The notes under the pieces: generated by a model
Told to the model about the DNA's origin: nothing
What the model saw: only the letters and a program-made list of their open reading frames with translations
Database searches by the model: none
Made by a program: the position numbers and the translations under genes
In this document: positions 20,802-30,283 of the stretch, one piece after another
Layout: every line of letters begins with the position of its first letter
How positions within the stretch are numbered: position 1 is the first letter of the stretch
From: Albimonas donghaensis
Lineage (GTDB): Bacteria; Pseudomonadota; Alphaproteobacteria; Rhodobacterales; Rhodobacteraceae
Direction of reading: 5' to 3'
NCBI RefSeq assembly: GCF_900106695.1
Contig: NZ_FNMZ01000002.1
Coordinates: forward strand, 558,001-622,000
Length of the DNA: 64,000 nucleotides

Positions 20802-22394
20802 ATGCCCAAGGTTCTGATTTCCGACGCCCTGTCCGACGCCGCCGTCCAGATCTTCCGTGACAACGGGGTCGAGGTCGACTTCCAGCCCGCGCTGGGCAAG
20901 GACCCCGAGAAGCTCGCCGAGATCATCGGCAACTATGACGGGCTCGCCATCCGCTCGGCCACCAAGGCCACCGCGGCGCTGCTGGAGAAGGCCGACAACC
21001 TAAAGGTCATCGGCCGCGCCGGCATCGGCGTCGACAATGTCGACATCGCCGCCGCGTCCGCAAAGGGCATCGTGGTGATGAACACGCCCTTCGGCAATTC
21101 CATCACCACCGCCGAGCACGCCATCGCCATGATGTTCGCCTGCGCCCGGCAGATCCCGGAAGCCGACGCCTCGACCCGCGCCGGCAAGTGGGAGAAGTCG
21201 AAATTCATGGGCTCGGAGATCACCGGCAAGACGCTGGGCGTGATCGGCTGCGGCAATATCGGCTCGGTCGTCGCCTCCCGCGCGCTGGGTCTGCGCATGA
21301 AGGTCGCCGCCTACGACCCGTTCCTGTCGGCCGAGCGCGCGCAGGAGCTGGGGGTGGAGAAGTTCGACGATGTCGAGGACCTGCTCGCCAAGGCCGATTT
21401 CGTCACCCTGCACCTGCCCAAGACCCCGCAGACCGCCAATATCCTGTCCGCCGAGCGCATCGCCAAGATGAAGCCCGGCGCGCGGCTGGTGAACTGCGCC
21501 CGCGGCGGCCTGGTGGATGAGGAAGCGGTGGCCGAGGCGCTGAAGTCCGGCCATCTCGCCGCCGCCGCCTTCGACGTGTTCGCCGAGGAGCCGGCCAAGG
21601 AGAACGTGCTGTTCTCGGCCCCCAACTGCGTGTGCACCCCGCATCTGGGCGCCTCGACCAACGAGGCGCAGGAGAACGTGGCGCTGCAGGTGGCCGAGCA
21701 GATGTCGGACTACCTGATGAAGGGCGCGATCTCCAACGCGCTGAACGCGCCGTCGGTGACGGCCGAAGAGGCCCCGCTGCTCAAGCCCTGGATCGCGGTG
21801 TGCGAAAGCCTCGGCGGTTTCGCCGGCCAGGTGACGGAGAACGCCATCAAGTCGATCGACATCGAATATGTCGGCCGCGTCGGCCAGCTGAACCAGAAGC
21901 CGCTGACCGCGACGCTGGTGGCCTGCCTGCTCAAGCCGCTGGTCGGCGAGGGCGGGGTCAACATGGTCTCGGCCCCGGTGGTGGCGCGCGAGCGCGGCAT
22001 CAAGATCTCCGAGACCCGCAAGGACGCGCAGGGCGCCTACGGCTCCTACGTCCGGCTGGTGGTGACCACCGAGAAGCAGACCCGCGCCATCGCCGGCACG
22101 GTGTTCTCCGACAACAAGCCGCGGATCATCCAGATCAAGGGCATCGACCTCGAGGCCGATCCGCTGCCCAACATGCTCTACACCACCAACAACGACGTGC
22201 CGGGCTTCATCGGCGCGCTGGGGGCCAAGCTGGGCGAGCTGGGGATCAATATCGCCACCTTCGCGCTGGGCCGGTCGGAGAAGGGCGGCGAGGCGATCGC
22301 GCTGCTCGGCGTGGACGAGCCGGTGACGCAGCCGATGGTCGACCAGATCCTGGCGCTGCCGCAGGTGACCCAGGCCAAGGCGATCCGCTTCTGA
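20802..22394 (+). CDS. serA: D-3-phosphoglycerate dehydrogenase
   Basis: First enzyme of serine synthesis, 530 aa, oxidising 3-phosphoglycerate with NAD. The order is a substrate domain, a Rossmann domain (LGVIGCGNIGSVVASRALG; RLVNCARGGLVDEEAV), the catalytic His block in CVCTPHLGASTNEA, an intervening domain and a C-terminal ACT-like domain (NNDVPGFIGALGAKLGELGI). This is the long bacterial form. AAAGGAGCG lies 8 nt before ATG 20802. A strong terminator follows. Confidence 0.97.
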   Translation: MPKVLISDALSDAAVQIFRDNGVEVDFQPALGKDPEKLAEIIGNYDGLAIRSATKATAALLEKADNLKVIGRAGIGVDNVDIAAASAKGIVVMNTPFGNSITTAEHAIAMMFACARQIPEADASTRAGKWEKSKFMGSEITGKTLGVIGCGNIGSVVASRALGLRMKVAAYDPFLSAERAQELGVEKFDDVEDLLAKADFVTLHLPKTPQTANILSAERIAKMKPGARLVNCARGGLVDEEAVAEALKSGHLAAAAFDVFAEEPAKENVLFSAPNCVCTPHLGASTNEAQENVALQVAEQMSDYLMKGAISNALNAPSVTAEEAPLLKPWIAVCESLGGFAGQVTENAIKSIDIEYVGRVGQLNQKPLTATLVACLLKPLVGEGGVNMVSAPVVARERGIKISETRKDAQGAYGSYVRLVVTTEKQTRAIAGTVFSDNKPRIIQIKGIDLEADPLPNMLYTTNNDVPGFIGALGAKLGELGINIATFALGRSEKGGEAIALLGVDEPVTQPMVDQILALPQVTQAKAIRF

Positions 22395-22444
22395 TCCGCG
22401 CGGTCCGACCTGCGCGGTCTCGCCCGCGCCATGGATGGGGAAAG

Positions 22445-22467
22445 GGGCGGCTTCGGCCGCCCTTTTT
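22445..22467 (+). terminator. Rho-independent terminator after serA
   Basis: Classical form: GGGCGGC, TTCG loop, GCCGCCC, then TTTTT. It lies about 50 nt after the serA stop. Confidence 0.88.
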
Positions 22468-22576
22468 CGTGGCGCGCCTTTTCAGGGCGGCGGGGGAAGA
22501 GGGCTCGACCTTGGGAACGGCGGGGCTAGGATCAGGGGAGAGCCCATCCCAGCCACACGCCAGGAGCCGCCACGCC

Positions 22577-22831
22577 ATGACCGACACGCCCTCCGACGCC
22601 CCCGTCATCGCCCAGAAGGCCCCTTACGGAGTCGAGGTCGCCGCCGGAAGGACCTATTTCTGGTGCGCCTGCGGCAGGTCCGCGAAACAGCCCTTCTGCG
22701 ATGGGTCGCACAAGGGGTCGGATCTGGCGCCGGTGAAGTGGACGGCGGCGGAGGACGGCGAGGTCTGGTTCTGCGGCTGCAAGCACACCGGCGCGGCGCC
22801 GCTTTGCGACGGGACCCACGAAACGCTTTGA
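22577..22831 (+). CDS. CDGSH iron-sulfur domain protein (two domains)
   Basis: A compact 84-aa protein with two CDGSH-type [2Fe-2S] motifs: CACGRSAKQPFCDGSHKG (about residues 30-47) and CGCKHTGAAPLCDGTH (about residues 67-82). Each keeps the three-Cys, one-His ligand set (CxC...CDG(S/T)H). Such tandem MitoNEET-like proteins are soluble redox or cluster-transfer proteins of unknown partner. ATG 22577 has AGGAG at 10 nt. It stands alone between terminators, so context gives no partner. Confidence 0.93.
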   Translation: MTDTPSDAPVIAQKAPYGVEVAAGRTYFWCACGRSAKQPFCDGSHKGSDLAPVKWTAAEDGEVWFCGCKHTGAAPLCDGTHETL

Positions 22832-22858
22832 GCGGCGGGACTTGAAGGGGGGGCGGGC

Positions 22859-22890
22859 CGAAGGGGGCGTCGAGCCCCCTCCGCCCCGCG
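22859..22890. repeat. Dispersed hairpin repeat, copy 2
   Basis: Second copy of the 32-bp element at 19256-19287, with one difference (T-C-CGCC instead of T-G-CGCC). It lies 27 nt after the CDGSH gene stop, again at a gene end. A related palindrome, GGGGCTCGATGCCCC, follows at about 22945. Confidence 0.75.
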
Positions 22891-22978
22891 TCCGGCTGCG
22901 CCGTCCGGGCGCCCGGATCGCGAAGCGAGCCGCGGGCGGGTCGGGGCTCGATGCCCCGGCGCGGCCGCCCCCCCTTTC

Positions 22979-24442
22979 CTATTCCCCCGCGTAGCCGCCG
23001 GAGAACTCCGGCGCGCCAAGGCTGCGGGGCGCGGTCTCCACCGGGGCGGGCGCGGGCAGGTCGGCGCCCTTCTCCAGCACCCCCGCGGCCTCGAACCGGC
23101 GGGCGGCGGGGAGCACGCGGGTCTCTAGGCTGCCGACGGCGGCATTGTACTTCTCTACCGCGCCCTTCAGGCCGCGGCCGACGCCGTCCATCAGCTCTCC
23201 GAACCGGGACAGGCGGTCATGCAGAAGGCGGGCGTCGCGAGCCACGGCCTCGGCGCTTTCGGCCAGCTTCTCCTGCCGCCAGCCATAGGCCACCGATTTG
23301 ATCAGCGCGATCAGCGTGGTGGGCGAGCAGACCAGCACCTTCGCCTCCAGCGCCGCTTCGAATATGCCGGGATCCTCGGCCATGGCGGCGGCGTAGAAGG
23401 CCTCTCCCGGCACGAACATCACCACGAAATCGGGGGTCTCCGGCAGGGTCCGCCAATAGTCCTTGCCGCCCAGCATCCGCACATGGCCGCGCAACTGGCG
23501 GGCGTGGTGGGCGAGGGCGGCGCGCTGGGCGTCCGGGTCCGTCGCCTCCAGCGCCGTCAGATAGGCGTCGAGCGGGGTCTTGGCGTCCACCACCACGCAT
23601 TTGCCGCCGGGCAGGCGCACCAGCGCGTCGGGGCGGCGGCGCCCCTCATCGGTGTCGAAGCCCGATTCCAGCGCGAAATCCACATGTTCCAGCATCCCCG
23701 CCATCTCGAAGACCTGGCGAAGCTGGAATTCCCCCCAGCGCCCGCGGGTCTGGGGCGCGCGCAGGGCCTGGACGAGCTTGCCGGTCTCGGCGCTCAGCCC
23801 TTTCTGGCCGGCGGCGAGGGCGGCGACCTGCTCGCGGATCTCGGCATAGGCGCCGGCGCGGGCCTTTTCGAGCTCCCCCACCACGGCCTCGAATTTCCCT
23901 AGGCTCTCGGCCACGGGTTTCACCAGGCCCTCGATGGCGAGGCGGCGGGCGTCCAGCTCGGCGGTCGCGGTCTGGCGATGGCTTTCGAACCGTTCGGATA
24001 CGAGATTCAGGAAGCTCTCGGCGTTGCGGCCCAGCGCCTCCTGGGCGAGGGCGGCGAACTTGCGCTCGGCCGCGGCTTCGGCGCGGCGCAGCTCATCGAG
24101 GCGGGCGGCGTGGGCGGCGCGCTCGCCCTCCAGTTCCGCGGTCAGGTCGGCGCGGGCCTCGGCGGCGTCGCCGAGGCGGTTGCGCAGGACCGCGGCCTCG
24201 GCCTCGGCGGCGGCGAGCCGCTCGGCCCGCGCTTCGGCGGCGGCGAGAGCGCGGCGAGCCTCCGCGGCGTCGGCCTGCGCGCGGGCCGCGCGCCTTGCCA
24301 GCGGCCGCAATCCCAGCGCCGCGACCGCCGCGGCCCCGAGCGCCGCCGCCACCCAGCCCTGCCCGGCCAGGCCCAGCCCGGCATGCCACGCCGTAGCGTC
24401 AGCCCAGGCGGCGCCCGCCATTTCCTGAAGGTCTTGCAACAT
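22979..24442 (-). CDS. rmuC: DNA recombination protein RmuC
   Basis: RmuC family protein, 487 aa, thought to limit recombination at short inverted repeats. An N-terminal membrane helix ([18 protein letters not shown]) is followed by a long coiled coil rich in Ala/Glu/Arg (about residues 50-200). The PD-(D/E)xK-like nuclease core follows: [20 protein letters not shown], then [20 protein letters not shown] and [20 protein letters not shown] 24442 has GGAG 8 nt upstream; the longer frame to 24700 overlaps the purA promoter and lacks family similarity. Divergent from purA. Confidence 0.94.
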   Translation of the reverse strand: MLQDLQEMAGAAWADATAWHAGLGLAGQGWVAAALGAAAVAALGLRPLARRAARAQADAAEARRALAAAEARAERLAAAEAEAAVLRNRLGDAAEARADLTAELEGERAAHAARLDELRRAEAAAERKFAALAQEALGRNAESFLNLVSERFESHRQTATAELDARRLAIEGLVKPVAESLGKFEAVVGELEKARAGAYAEIREQVAALAAGQKGLSAETGKLVQALRAPQTRGRWGEFQLRQVFEMAGMLEHVDFALESGFDTDEGRRRPDALVRLPGGKCVVVDAKTPLDAYLTALEATDPDAQRAALAHHARQLRGHVRMLGGKDYWRTLPETPDFVVMFVPGEAFYAAAMAEDPGIFEAALEAKVLVCSPTTLIALIKSVAYGWRQEKLAESAEAVARDARLLHDRLSRFGELMDGVGRGLKGAVEKYNAAVGSLETRVLPAARRFEAAGVLEKGADLPAPAPVETAPRSLGAPEFSGGYAGE

Positions 24443-24611
24443 CTTGCGGACTCCGCCCTCGCGCGCCCCAGATGATGGACCTCCTTTGTTCTCCACGCAA
24501 CCGCCCGCCGACAATTCCCCCCTGCGCCGCGACGATGCGACGGGCTGTGCTCGCCGGCCGGATCGGGCTACAACCCGGCCCGTTTGCGCAACCCGGATCG
24601 GGAGGGCCATC

Positions 24612-25907
24612 ATGGCCAACGTAGTGGTGGTCGGCGCCCAGTGGGGCGACGAAGGCAAGGGCAAGCTGGTCGACTGGCTGTCGGAGCGCGCCGATGTCAT
24701 CGTCCGCTTCCAGGGCGGGCATAACGCCGGCCATACGCTGGTGATCGACGGCGTCGTCTACAAGCTTGCGCTGCTGCCCTCGGGCATCGTGCGCAAGGGC
24801 AAGCTGAGCGTGATCGGCAACGGCGTGGTGCTCGACCCCTGGGCGCTGCTGACCGAGATCGAGAAGCTGCGCGGCCAGGGGGTGGAGGTCACGACCGACA
24901 ACCTGATGGTCGCGGAGAACACGCCGCTGATCCTGCCGGTGCACGGAGAGCTGGACCGCGCCCGCGAGGCCCAGAATTCCGCCGCCAAGATCGGCACCAC
25001 CGGGCGCGGCATCGGCCCGTGCTACGAGGACAAGGTCGGGCGCCGGGCGATCCGGGTGGCGGACCTTGCGGACCGGGCGACGCTGGAAAGCCGGCTGGAC
25101 CGGCTGCTGACCCATCACGACGCGTTGCGCCGTGGGCTGGGCCTGCCCGAGATCGACCGCGCCGCCCTGACCGAGGCGCTGCTGGAGGTGGCCCCCAAGG
25201 TGCTGCCCTACGCCGCGCCGGTATGGAAGGTGCTGGCCGAGCGCCGCGCCGCCGGCGACCGCATCCTGTTCGAGGGCGCCCAGGGCGCGCTGCTGGACAT
25301 CGATTTCGGCACCTATCCCTACGTGACCTCGTCGAACACGCTGGCGGGCATGGCGTCCACCGGCTCGGGTCTCGGCCCGTCGGCGGTGGATTTCGTGCTG
25401 GGCATCGTGAAGGCCTACACGACCCGCGTGGGCGAGGGCCCGTTCCCGACCGAGCTGGACGACGCCGTCGGCCAGCGCCTGGGCGAGCGGGGGCATGAGT
25501 TCGGCACCAATACCGGGCGCAAGCGGCGCTGCGGCTGGTTCGATGCGGTGCTGGTGCGCCAGACCTGCATGACCTCGGGCGTCACCGGCATCGCGCTGAC
25601 CAAGCTCGACGTGCTGGACGGGTTCGAGGAGCTGCGGATCTGCACCGGCTACGAGCTGGACGGGAAGATGCTCGACCACCTGCCCATCGCGTCGGAGCTT
25701 CAGCGCCGCTGCAAGCCGGTCTACGAGACGCTGCCCGGCTGGTCGCAGTCCACCGTCGGCGCCCGCACCTGGGCGGATCTGCCGGCCGAGGCGGTGAAGT
25801 ATGTGCGCCGGGTCGAGGAGCTGATCGGCTGCCCGGTCGCCCTGCTCTCCACCAGCCCGGAGCGTGACGACACGATCCTGGTCGCCGACCCGTTCGCCGG
25901 CCGATGA
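24612..25907 (+). CDS. purA: Adenylosuccinate synthetase
   Basis: Joins IMP and aspartate using GTP in AMP synthesis; 431 aa, normal. The N-terminus [22 protein letters not shown] holds the GTP-binding loop and the catalytic Asp. [32 protein letters not shown] and the C-terminal [17 protein letters not shown] guanine-binding region are all present. ATG 24612 follows GGGAGGG. The next gene starts inside the purA stop (ATGA). Confidence 0.98.
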   Translation: MANVVVVGAQWGDEGKGKLVDWLSERADVIVRFQGGHNAGHTLVIDGVVYKLALLPSGIVRKGKLSVIGNGVVLDPWALLTEIEKLRGQGVEVTTDNLMVAENTPLILPVHGELDRAREAQNSAAKIGTTGRGIGPCYEDKVGRRAIRVADLADRATLESRLDRLLTHHDALRRGLGLPEIDRAALTEALLEVAPKVLPYAAPVWKVLAERRAAGDRILFEGAQGALLDIDFGTYPYVTSSNTLAGMASTGSGLGPSAVDFVLGIVKAYTTRVGEGPFPTELDDAVGQRLGERGHEFGTNTGRKRRCGWFDAVLVRQTCMTSGVTGIALTKLDVLDGFEELRICTGYELDGKMLDHLPIASELQRRCKPVYETLPGWSQSTVGARTWADLPAEAVKYVRRVEELIGCPVALLSTSPERDDTILVADPFAGR

Positions 25908-26188
25908 GGCTGAGCTGGAAGGCGCGTCGGCGGCTGTCGGTCCTGCTGCTGCTGGTCTGGCTGCCGCTGTTCGTGGTGGCCGCGCTCTATGTCACCAGCC
26001 TGTTCGACCGGCCGCCGATGCTGCTGGAGCTGGCGATCTATGTGGGGCTCGGCGTGATCTGGGCCCTGCCCTTCCGCGCCGTGTTCCGCGGCGTGGGACG
26101 CGAGCCGCCGGAGAACGAGTCGCCCGAAAACGAGTCGCCCGAAAACGAGTCGGACGACGACTCGGGGGACTCGGGCGGGCGCGGCTGA
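25904..26188 (+). CDS. DUF2842 small membrane protein
   Basis: A 94-aa inner-membrane protein of the DUF2842 family, function unknown, common in alphaproteobacteria. Two helices are visible: [20 protein letters not shown] and [18 protein letters not shown], with the family signature WKARRRL at the start and [13 protein letters not shown] after the second helix. The C-terminus carries an unusual repeat, PENES three times, from a 15-bp DNA repeat at about 26109-26153, then an acidic tail. ATGA overlap with purA implies coupling. Confidence 0.88.
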   Translation: MRLSWKARRRLSVLLLLVWLPLFVVAALYVTSLFDRPPMLLELAIYVGLGVIWALPFRAVFRGVGREPPENESPENESPENESDDDSGDSGGRG

Positions 26189-26231
26189 CCCGGGTTTCTC
26201 CGCAGCATCGACGCGCCGGCAGGCGACCCGG

Positions 26232-26263
26232 AACGGCGCCCCTCGTCCCCGAGGGGCGCCGTT
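26232..26263 (+). terminator. Terminator after purA-DUF2842
   Basis: A perfect 14-bp stem (AACGGCGCCCCTCG and complement) and a TCCC loop, ending in GTTTCAT. It lies 43 nt after the stop codon. Confidence 0.75.
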
Positions 26264-27011
26264 TCATGTTCCGGACATCGCCGCCTTGCGGGTGAACCGG
26301 GTCATGGAGAGTCGGCGCGGAGGCGCCTCGGGACCGTTCGGAGTTTGAACGCGGGGGAATCAGCGCAGGCGATTCTGCCCGCCAGCGGTGAGCATCTCGT
26401 CGCAGCCCGGGTGAATGTGCCGAAACTCACACGCTGCAGCGCGACACAAACCCGCCTCAATTGTGGCGCAATTGGGCACGATCCCTCGGGAACCGAGTGC
26501 GAGGTTCCGGGCTTTCGCGGGTGTGTGTGGGATGTGCCAGTCAAGCGGCGACGTTATGCTGCAACCGCGAGACAAGCTGGGGGTGATGCGACCGCCCGGA
26601 ACCTCTCCTCGGGATTGGGGGGACCCCGAAGTCCAGTGATCGTGCCATATTCGCGCGGATTGGCAAGTGGCAAAGCGACTTGGACCGATTTTTCGGCAAA
26701 CCCGCGTCTGTTTTTTGGGCGATTGCCAATCTGGCCCGCAGATCGCAACAGCCGCCCCGGCCTCCGGAATTCAGCCGAGGTTCATGATTTGGCCTCCTTT
26801 TGGCCTGGAAACAGATCGCTATCTTCACATATTCCAGTTTCGGAGTTCGATTGCCAATTCGTTCAGATTGGGTTAATACTTTGTCCAATCCGGAGACAAA
26901 CGGCCGTTCTGGATCGGACATGAGATTTTGTTGGCAATATCCGTTCAGCTTGCAGATACTCACTCTAAATGTGAGTTGCGTGAGCGCCGGAGCGTAACGC
27001 CGGAGGATGAT
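26264..27011 (+). promoter_or_regulatory. Gene-free segment of reduced GC with repeated TTGCCAA, upstream of the two-component operon
   Basis: A 748-bp stretch with no believable gene. Open frames exist but have no family features and no shared codon bias. GC falls to about 38% over 26821-26880 and 47% over 26881-26940, against about 70% around it. The heptamer TTGCCAA occurs four times, at 26660-26666 and 26931-26937 (minus) and 26724-26730 and 26852-26858 (plus), often within GATTGCCAAT. A candidate promoter is TTGGCA at 26931, an 18-bp spacer, and GATACT at 26955-26960, leaving a 50-nt leader to the ATG. Autoregulatory binding sites or an unannotated small RNA are possible. Confidence 0.45.
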
Positions 27012-27671
27012 ATGCGTGTTCTGCTAGTTGAAGACGAAGCGGTGCTGGCCGGTCAGGTTCAGCGCGCCCTCGAATCAGAGGGCCGCGTGGTGGACGTGGC
27101 GCGGGACGGCGAGGAAGGCAGCTTCCTCGGGTCGACCGAACCCTACGACGCCATCGTGCTTGATCTCGGGCTGCCCAAGAAGGACGGCAACGCCGTGCTT
27201 CGCGACTGGCGCGAGAGCGGGATCAAGGCCCCCGTGCTGGTGCTGACCGCGCGGGATTCCTGGCGGGACAAGGTCGCGGGCCTCGACTCGGGCGCCGACG
27301 ACTACCTCACCAAACCCTTCCAGATGGACGAGCTGCTCGCCCGCCTGCGCGCCCTGATCCGGCGCTCCTCGGGCCAGCCGAACCCCGTCTTCAAGCAGGG
27401 CGGCCTGGAATTCGACACCCGCTCGGGCCGCGTCACCGTAGAGGGCGAGCTGGTGCAGCTCACCGCGCAGGAGACCAACGTGCTGGGCTACCTGATCCTC
27501 AACAAGGATCGCGTGGTCAGCCGGACCGAGCTGTCGGAGCATGTCTACGGCTACGACACGGAGCGCGACAGCAACACCATCGAGGTGTTCATCGGCCGCC
27601 TGCGCAAGAAGCTCGGCCAGAAGATCATCGTGACCATCCGCGGTCGCGGCTACCAGTTCGACGGAAGCTGA
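27012..27671 (+). CDS. OmpR/PhoP-family response regulator
   Basis: DNA-binding response regulator, 219 aa. The receiver domain (about residues 1-115) has the acidic pair EDE, the phosphorylation Asp in IVLDLGLPKKDG, and K in LTKPFQMDELLARLRAL. The winged-helix effector (about 125-219) has LTAQETNVLGYLI and the recognition region DTERDSNTIEVFIGRLRKKLG. It resembles the PhoP/FeuP group of alphaproteobacteria. GGAGG at 27002 sets ATG 27012. The kinase gene starts 3 nt after the stop. Confidence 0.93.
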   Translation: MRVLLVEDEAVLAGQVQRALESEGRVVDVARDGEEGSFLGSTEPYDAIVLDLGLPKKDGNAVLRDWRESGIKAPVLVLTARDSWRDKVAGLDSGADDYLTKPFQMDELLARLRALIRRSSGQPNPVFKQGGLEFDTRSGRVTVEGELVQLTAQETNVLGYLILNKDRVVSRTELSEHVYGYDTERDSNTIEVFIGRLRKKLGQKIIVTIRGRGYQFDGS

Positions 27672-27674
27672 CGT

Positions 27675-29033
27675 TTGGGAGGACTGTCGCTCCGCGCCCG
27701 CGCGGTTCTCGGCGGCGTTCTCTGGATCGTGTTCGCGCTCGGCGTGTCGGGATGGCTCCTTGTGGGCGCCTTCGACGGCATCGCCGAGCGCACCTTCTCG
27801 CGCAATCTCTCCGCGCAGCTCGACCAGCTTGAAAGCCTGATCCTCACCGGATCGCTCGAGACCGCTCCCAGCCAGACACGGCTGGCCAATCCCCGCTATC
27901 TTCAACCCGGATCCGGATATTACTGGCAGGTCGAGCGGCCCGACGGCGCGCTGGTCCGCTCCCCCTCGCTGGGGACGGAGGCCCTGCCCCTGCGCGATCT
28001 CCAGGTGGGCGAGACCAGCTTCACCGCGCGGGCGCCGGAGGGGTTCCTGATCCTGACCCGGGTGCGCGTGGTGCGCAGCCTGGACGGCGAAGGCATGTGG
28101 CGGGTTTACGCGGCGGAGGCGGTGGTGCGCCTGTCGCGGGACAAGCTGGAATTCCGCCGCTCGCTGTTCGCGGCGCTGATCGGGCTGGGCGGCGCGCTGT
28201 CGCTGGCCGCGACCGCGATGACCGGGATGGTGCTGCGCCCGCTGGTGGGTCTGCGCGCGGCGTTCTGGGATTACCGGTCGGGCGAGGCGGAGCGGATCGA
28301 GGGGCGCTATCCGCCCGATCTGGAACCGCTGGTGGCCGACCTGAACGAACTGCTGGAGCGCAACGCCAAGATCATCGGCGCGGCGCGGCGGCAGGCGGCG
28401 GACCTGGCCCATGCGCTGAAGACCCCGGCCGCGATCATCCGCAACGAGCTCGACACGCTGGAGACGCCCCAGCCCGAGATGCGCGACGCGCTGGCCCGGA
28501 TCGACGCGCTGATGGTGCGCTACACCGCGCGCGCGCGGCTGGCCGGCGCCAACGCGCCCGGCGCCTCCTGCGAGGTCAGCCCCCTGCTGGGCGGGCTCGG
28601 CCGGGTGATGGAGCGGGTGCATTACGAGAAGGTCATAGACCTCGACCTCGACGCCCCCGCCGGGCTGCGGGCGCGGGTGGAGGGCGAGGACCTGGAGGAG
28701 CTGGCCGGCAACCTCATCGACAACGCCTTCAAATGGGCGCGGACGTCGGTGCGGGTCTCGGCCCGGCGTCTGCCCGGGCGGATCGAGATCGTGGTGGAGG
28801 ATGACGGCCCCGGCATCGCGCCCGAGAACCGCCCGACCGCGCTGCGCGAGGGCGGGCGGCTGGACGAGGCGGTGCCGGGCACGGGCCTCGGCCTCGCCAT
28901 CTGCGCCGACATCGTGGAGGCCTATGAGGGCGCGCTGACGCTGGAGGACTCGGAACTCGGCGGATTGCTGGCCCGGGTCAGCCTGCCGTTGGCGCGGCAG
29001 GAGCCGCAGGCCACGCCCCGCGTCGACGCCTGA
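27675..29033 (+). CDS. Sensor histidine kinase (PhoQ/FeuQ type)
   Basis: Membrane sensor kinase, 452 aa, partner of the preceding regulator. Transmembrane helix 1 is near residues 10-33 (VLGGVLWIVFALGVSGWLLV), followed by a periplasmic sensor of about 130 residues and a second helix (LFAALIGLGGALSLAATAM). The phospho-acceptor His lies in ADLAHALKTPAAIIRNEL. The ATPase has the N box NLIDNAFKWA, the DDGPGIAP box and the GTGLGLAI box. The only upstream start is TTG 27675; no ATG or GTG keeps the first helix. It ends about 20 nt before a convergent gene. Confidence 0.9.
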   Translation: MGGLSLRARAVLGGVLWIVFALGVSGWLLVGAFDGIAERTFSRNLSAQLDQLESLILTGSLETAPSQTRLANPRYLQPGSGYYWQVERPDGALVRSPSLGTEALPLRDLQVGETSFTARAPEGFLILTRVRVVRSLDGEGMWRVYAAEAVVRLSRDKLEFRRSLFAALIGLGGALSLAATAMTGMVLRPLVGLRAAFWDYRSGEAERIEGRYPPDLEPLVADLNELLERNAKIIGAARRQAADLAHALKTPAAIIRNELDTLETPQPEMRDALARIDALMVRYTARARLAGANAPGASCEVSPLLGGLGRVMERVHYEKVIDLDLDAPAGLRARVEGEDLEELAGNLIDNAFKWARTSVRVSARRLPGRIEIVVEDDGPGIAPENRPTALREGGRLDEAVPGTGLGLAICADIVEAYEGALTLEDSELGGLLARVSLPLARQEPQATPRVDA

Positions 29034-29055
29034 GGGAGGGGGCCGGGCCGGCGCG

Positions 29056-30174
29056 TCAACGCGCCTTCGGCCCCCGCCCCTTCCCCGGCCCCTTTCCCGG
29101 CTCCTCCGGCGTCAGCGTCAGCGGCTTCACCATCCCCGCCTCCGCCAGCCAGGCGAGCTCATCGCGCATGGTCCGCCGGACGGGCCGGAAACGCACGCCC
29201 AGTTCGGCCTTCGAGCGGGTGTGGTCGTAGCGCGAGCGGTCCGCCTCATCGCGCAGCGCGCGGGCGGAGGCGAGGCTCAGCAGCACCGGCTTGCCGGAGA
29301 TCCGCGCCCAGGCCTCCTGCGCCGCGGCCAGCGCCAGCACCGCGGCCATCGGCGCCCGGCCCGGAACCTTGCGCCCGGTGACCGCCGCGTAGCCCCCGGC
29401 GATCTCCCGAAGGGTCATGTGCCGCCCGGCCGCAAGGTAACGCACGCCCCGCCGCCCCTTTTCCGCCGCCGCCAGGATCGCCTCGGCCACGTCGCGGGCG
29501 TCCACGAAAGCGAAGCTGCCCGGCGGGGTGGCGGGCATGCGCCCGTCGGCGAAATCCATGGCGAAGCGCCCGCCCGCCGTGGGCCCGGCATCGTAGGGGC
29601 CGTGCATCCAGCCCGGCAGCACCAGGGTCGCATGGGCGTCGGGGCGCCGGTCCAGCCAGGCGAAAACCTCCCGATCCGCGAGGATCTTGGAGCGGTAATA
29701 GTCGTCGGCGTCGGCCTCCGCCCGCTCCATGCTCTCGTCGATCAACTGGCCCGGCGCGCCCCGCAGCACGGCGACGGAGGAGACATGCACCACGCGCCGG
29801 ATGCCGGCGCCCCAGGCCGCTTCCAGCACCGCCGCCGTGCCGTCCACGTTGATCCGCTTCAACGCCGCCCAATGCGAGCCGCCGTTGTAGCTGTCGCGGA
29901 AATAGGCGGCGGCGTGGATCAGGGCGCCGCAACCCGCCAGCGCGGGGGCGAAGCCGGGGACGTCCTGCACATCGCCCGTCGCCACATCCAGCCCCGGATG
30001 ATCGGGCAGCAGCCGGGCGGCCTTGGCGGGATCGCGGGCCAGCGCCCGGACGCGCAGCCCCCGCGCCAGCATGGCGCGCACCAGGTTGACGCCCAGCAGT
30101 CCGGTGGCCCCGGTCACGAAGACCGGCGCGTCGGGAAGCGGGCCGGGCAGGGTTTCGGCCGCAGGGTCGTGCAT
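29056..30174 (-). CDS. NAD(P)-dependent epimerase/dehydratase (extended SDR)
   Basis: Extended short-chain dehydrogenase, 372 aa. The nucleotide motif is FVTGATGLLGVNLV, and the catalytic pair is YxxxK in DYYRSKILAD with Ser in VVHVSSVAV. It resembles dihydroflavonol reductase/3-beta-HSD-like reductases acting on small alcohols or ketones; the substrate is unknown. The C-terminus is a Lys/Gly/Pro tail. ATG 30174 has AGGAGG 6 nt upstream. It is divergent from a TetR gene with two operator-like repeats between them, so it is probably the target of that repressor. Confidence 0.85.
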   Translation of the reverse strand: MHDPAAETLPGPLPDAPVFVTGATGLLGVNLVRAMLARGLRVRALARDPAKAARLLPDHPGLDVATGDVQDVPGFAPALAGCGALIHAAAYFRDSYNGGSHWAALKRINVDGTAAVLEAAWGAGIRRVVHVSSVAVLRGAPGQLIDESMERAEADADDYYRSKILADREVFAWLDRRPDAHATLVLPGWMHGPYDAGPTAGGRFAMDFADGRMPATPPGSFAFVDARDVAEAILAAAEKGRRGVRYLAAGRHMTLREIAGGYAAVTGRKVPGRAPMAAVLALAAAQEAWARISGKPVLLSLASARALRDEADRSRYDHTRSKAELGVRFRPVRRTMRDELAWLAEAGMVKPLTLTPEEPGKGPGKGRGPKAR

Positions 30175-30207
30175 GGTCGCCTCCTGCCCGCCCACGGGCC
30201 GCCTTGG

Positions 30208-30261
30208 ATACCGGTCAGTATTTTCATACCGCTTGGATCGCAAAATTATACCGAGTAGTAT
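30208..30261. promoter_or_regulatory. Paired TetR operator candidates in the divergent promoter
   Basis: Two copies of ATACCGnnnnGTAT, at 30208-30221 (ATACCGGTCAGTAT) and 30248-30261 (ATACCGAGTAGTAT), are 40 bp apart start to start, about four helical turns. An extra half site ATACCG is at 30226-30231 and a lone GTAT at 30275. They lie in the 109-bp gap between the divergent SDR and tetR genes in a low-GC promoter stretch, the expected place for autorepressor operators. Confidence 0.7.
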
Positions 30262-30283
30262 CTGGATTCAAGAGGTATCCCGA

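Noticed and set aside
26345-26923. Open frame of 192 codons in the low-GC segment
   Set aside because: No domain, no good ribosome site, and base use unlike neighbours; kept as non-coding.
26264-27011. Sigma-54 promoter or 6S/tmRNA in the low-GC segment
   Set aside because: No TGGCAC-N5-TTGC pair and no convincing conserved fold could be seen by eye.
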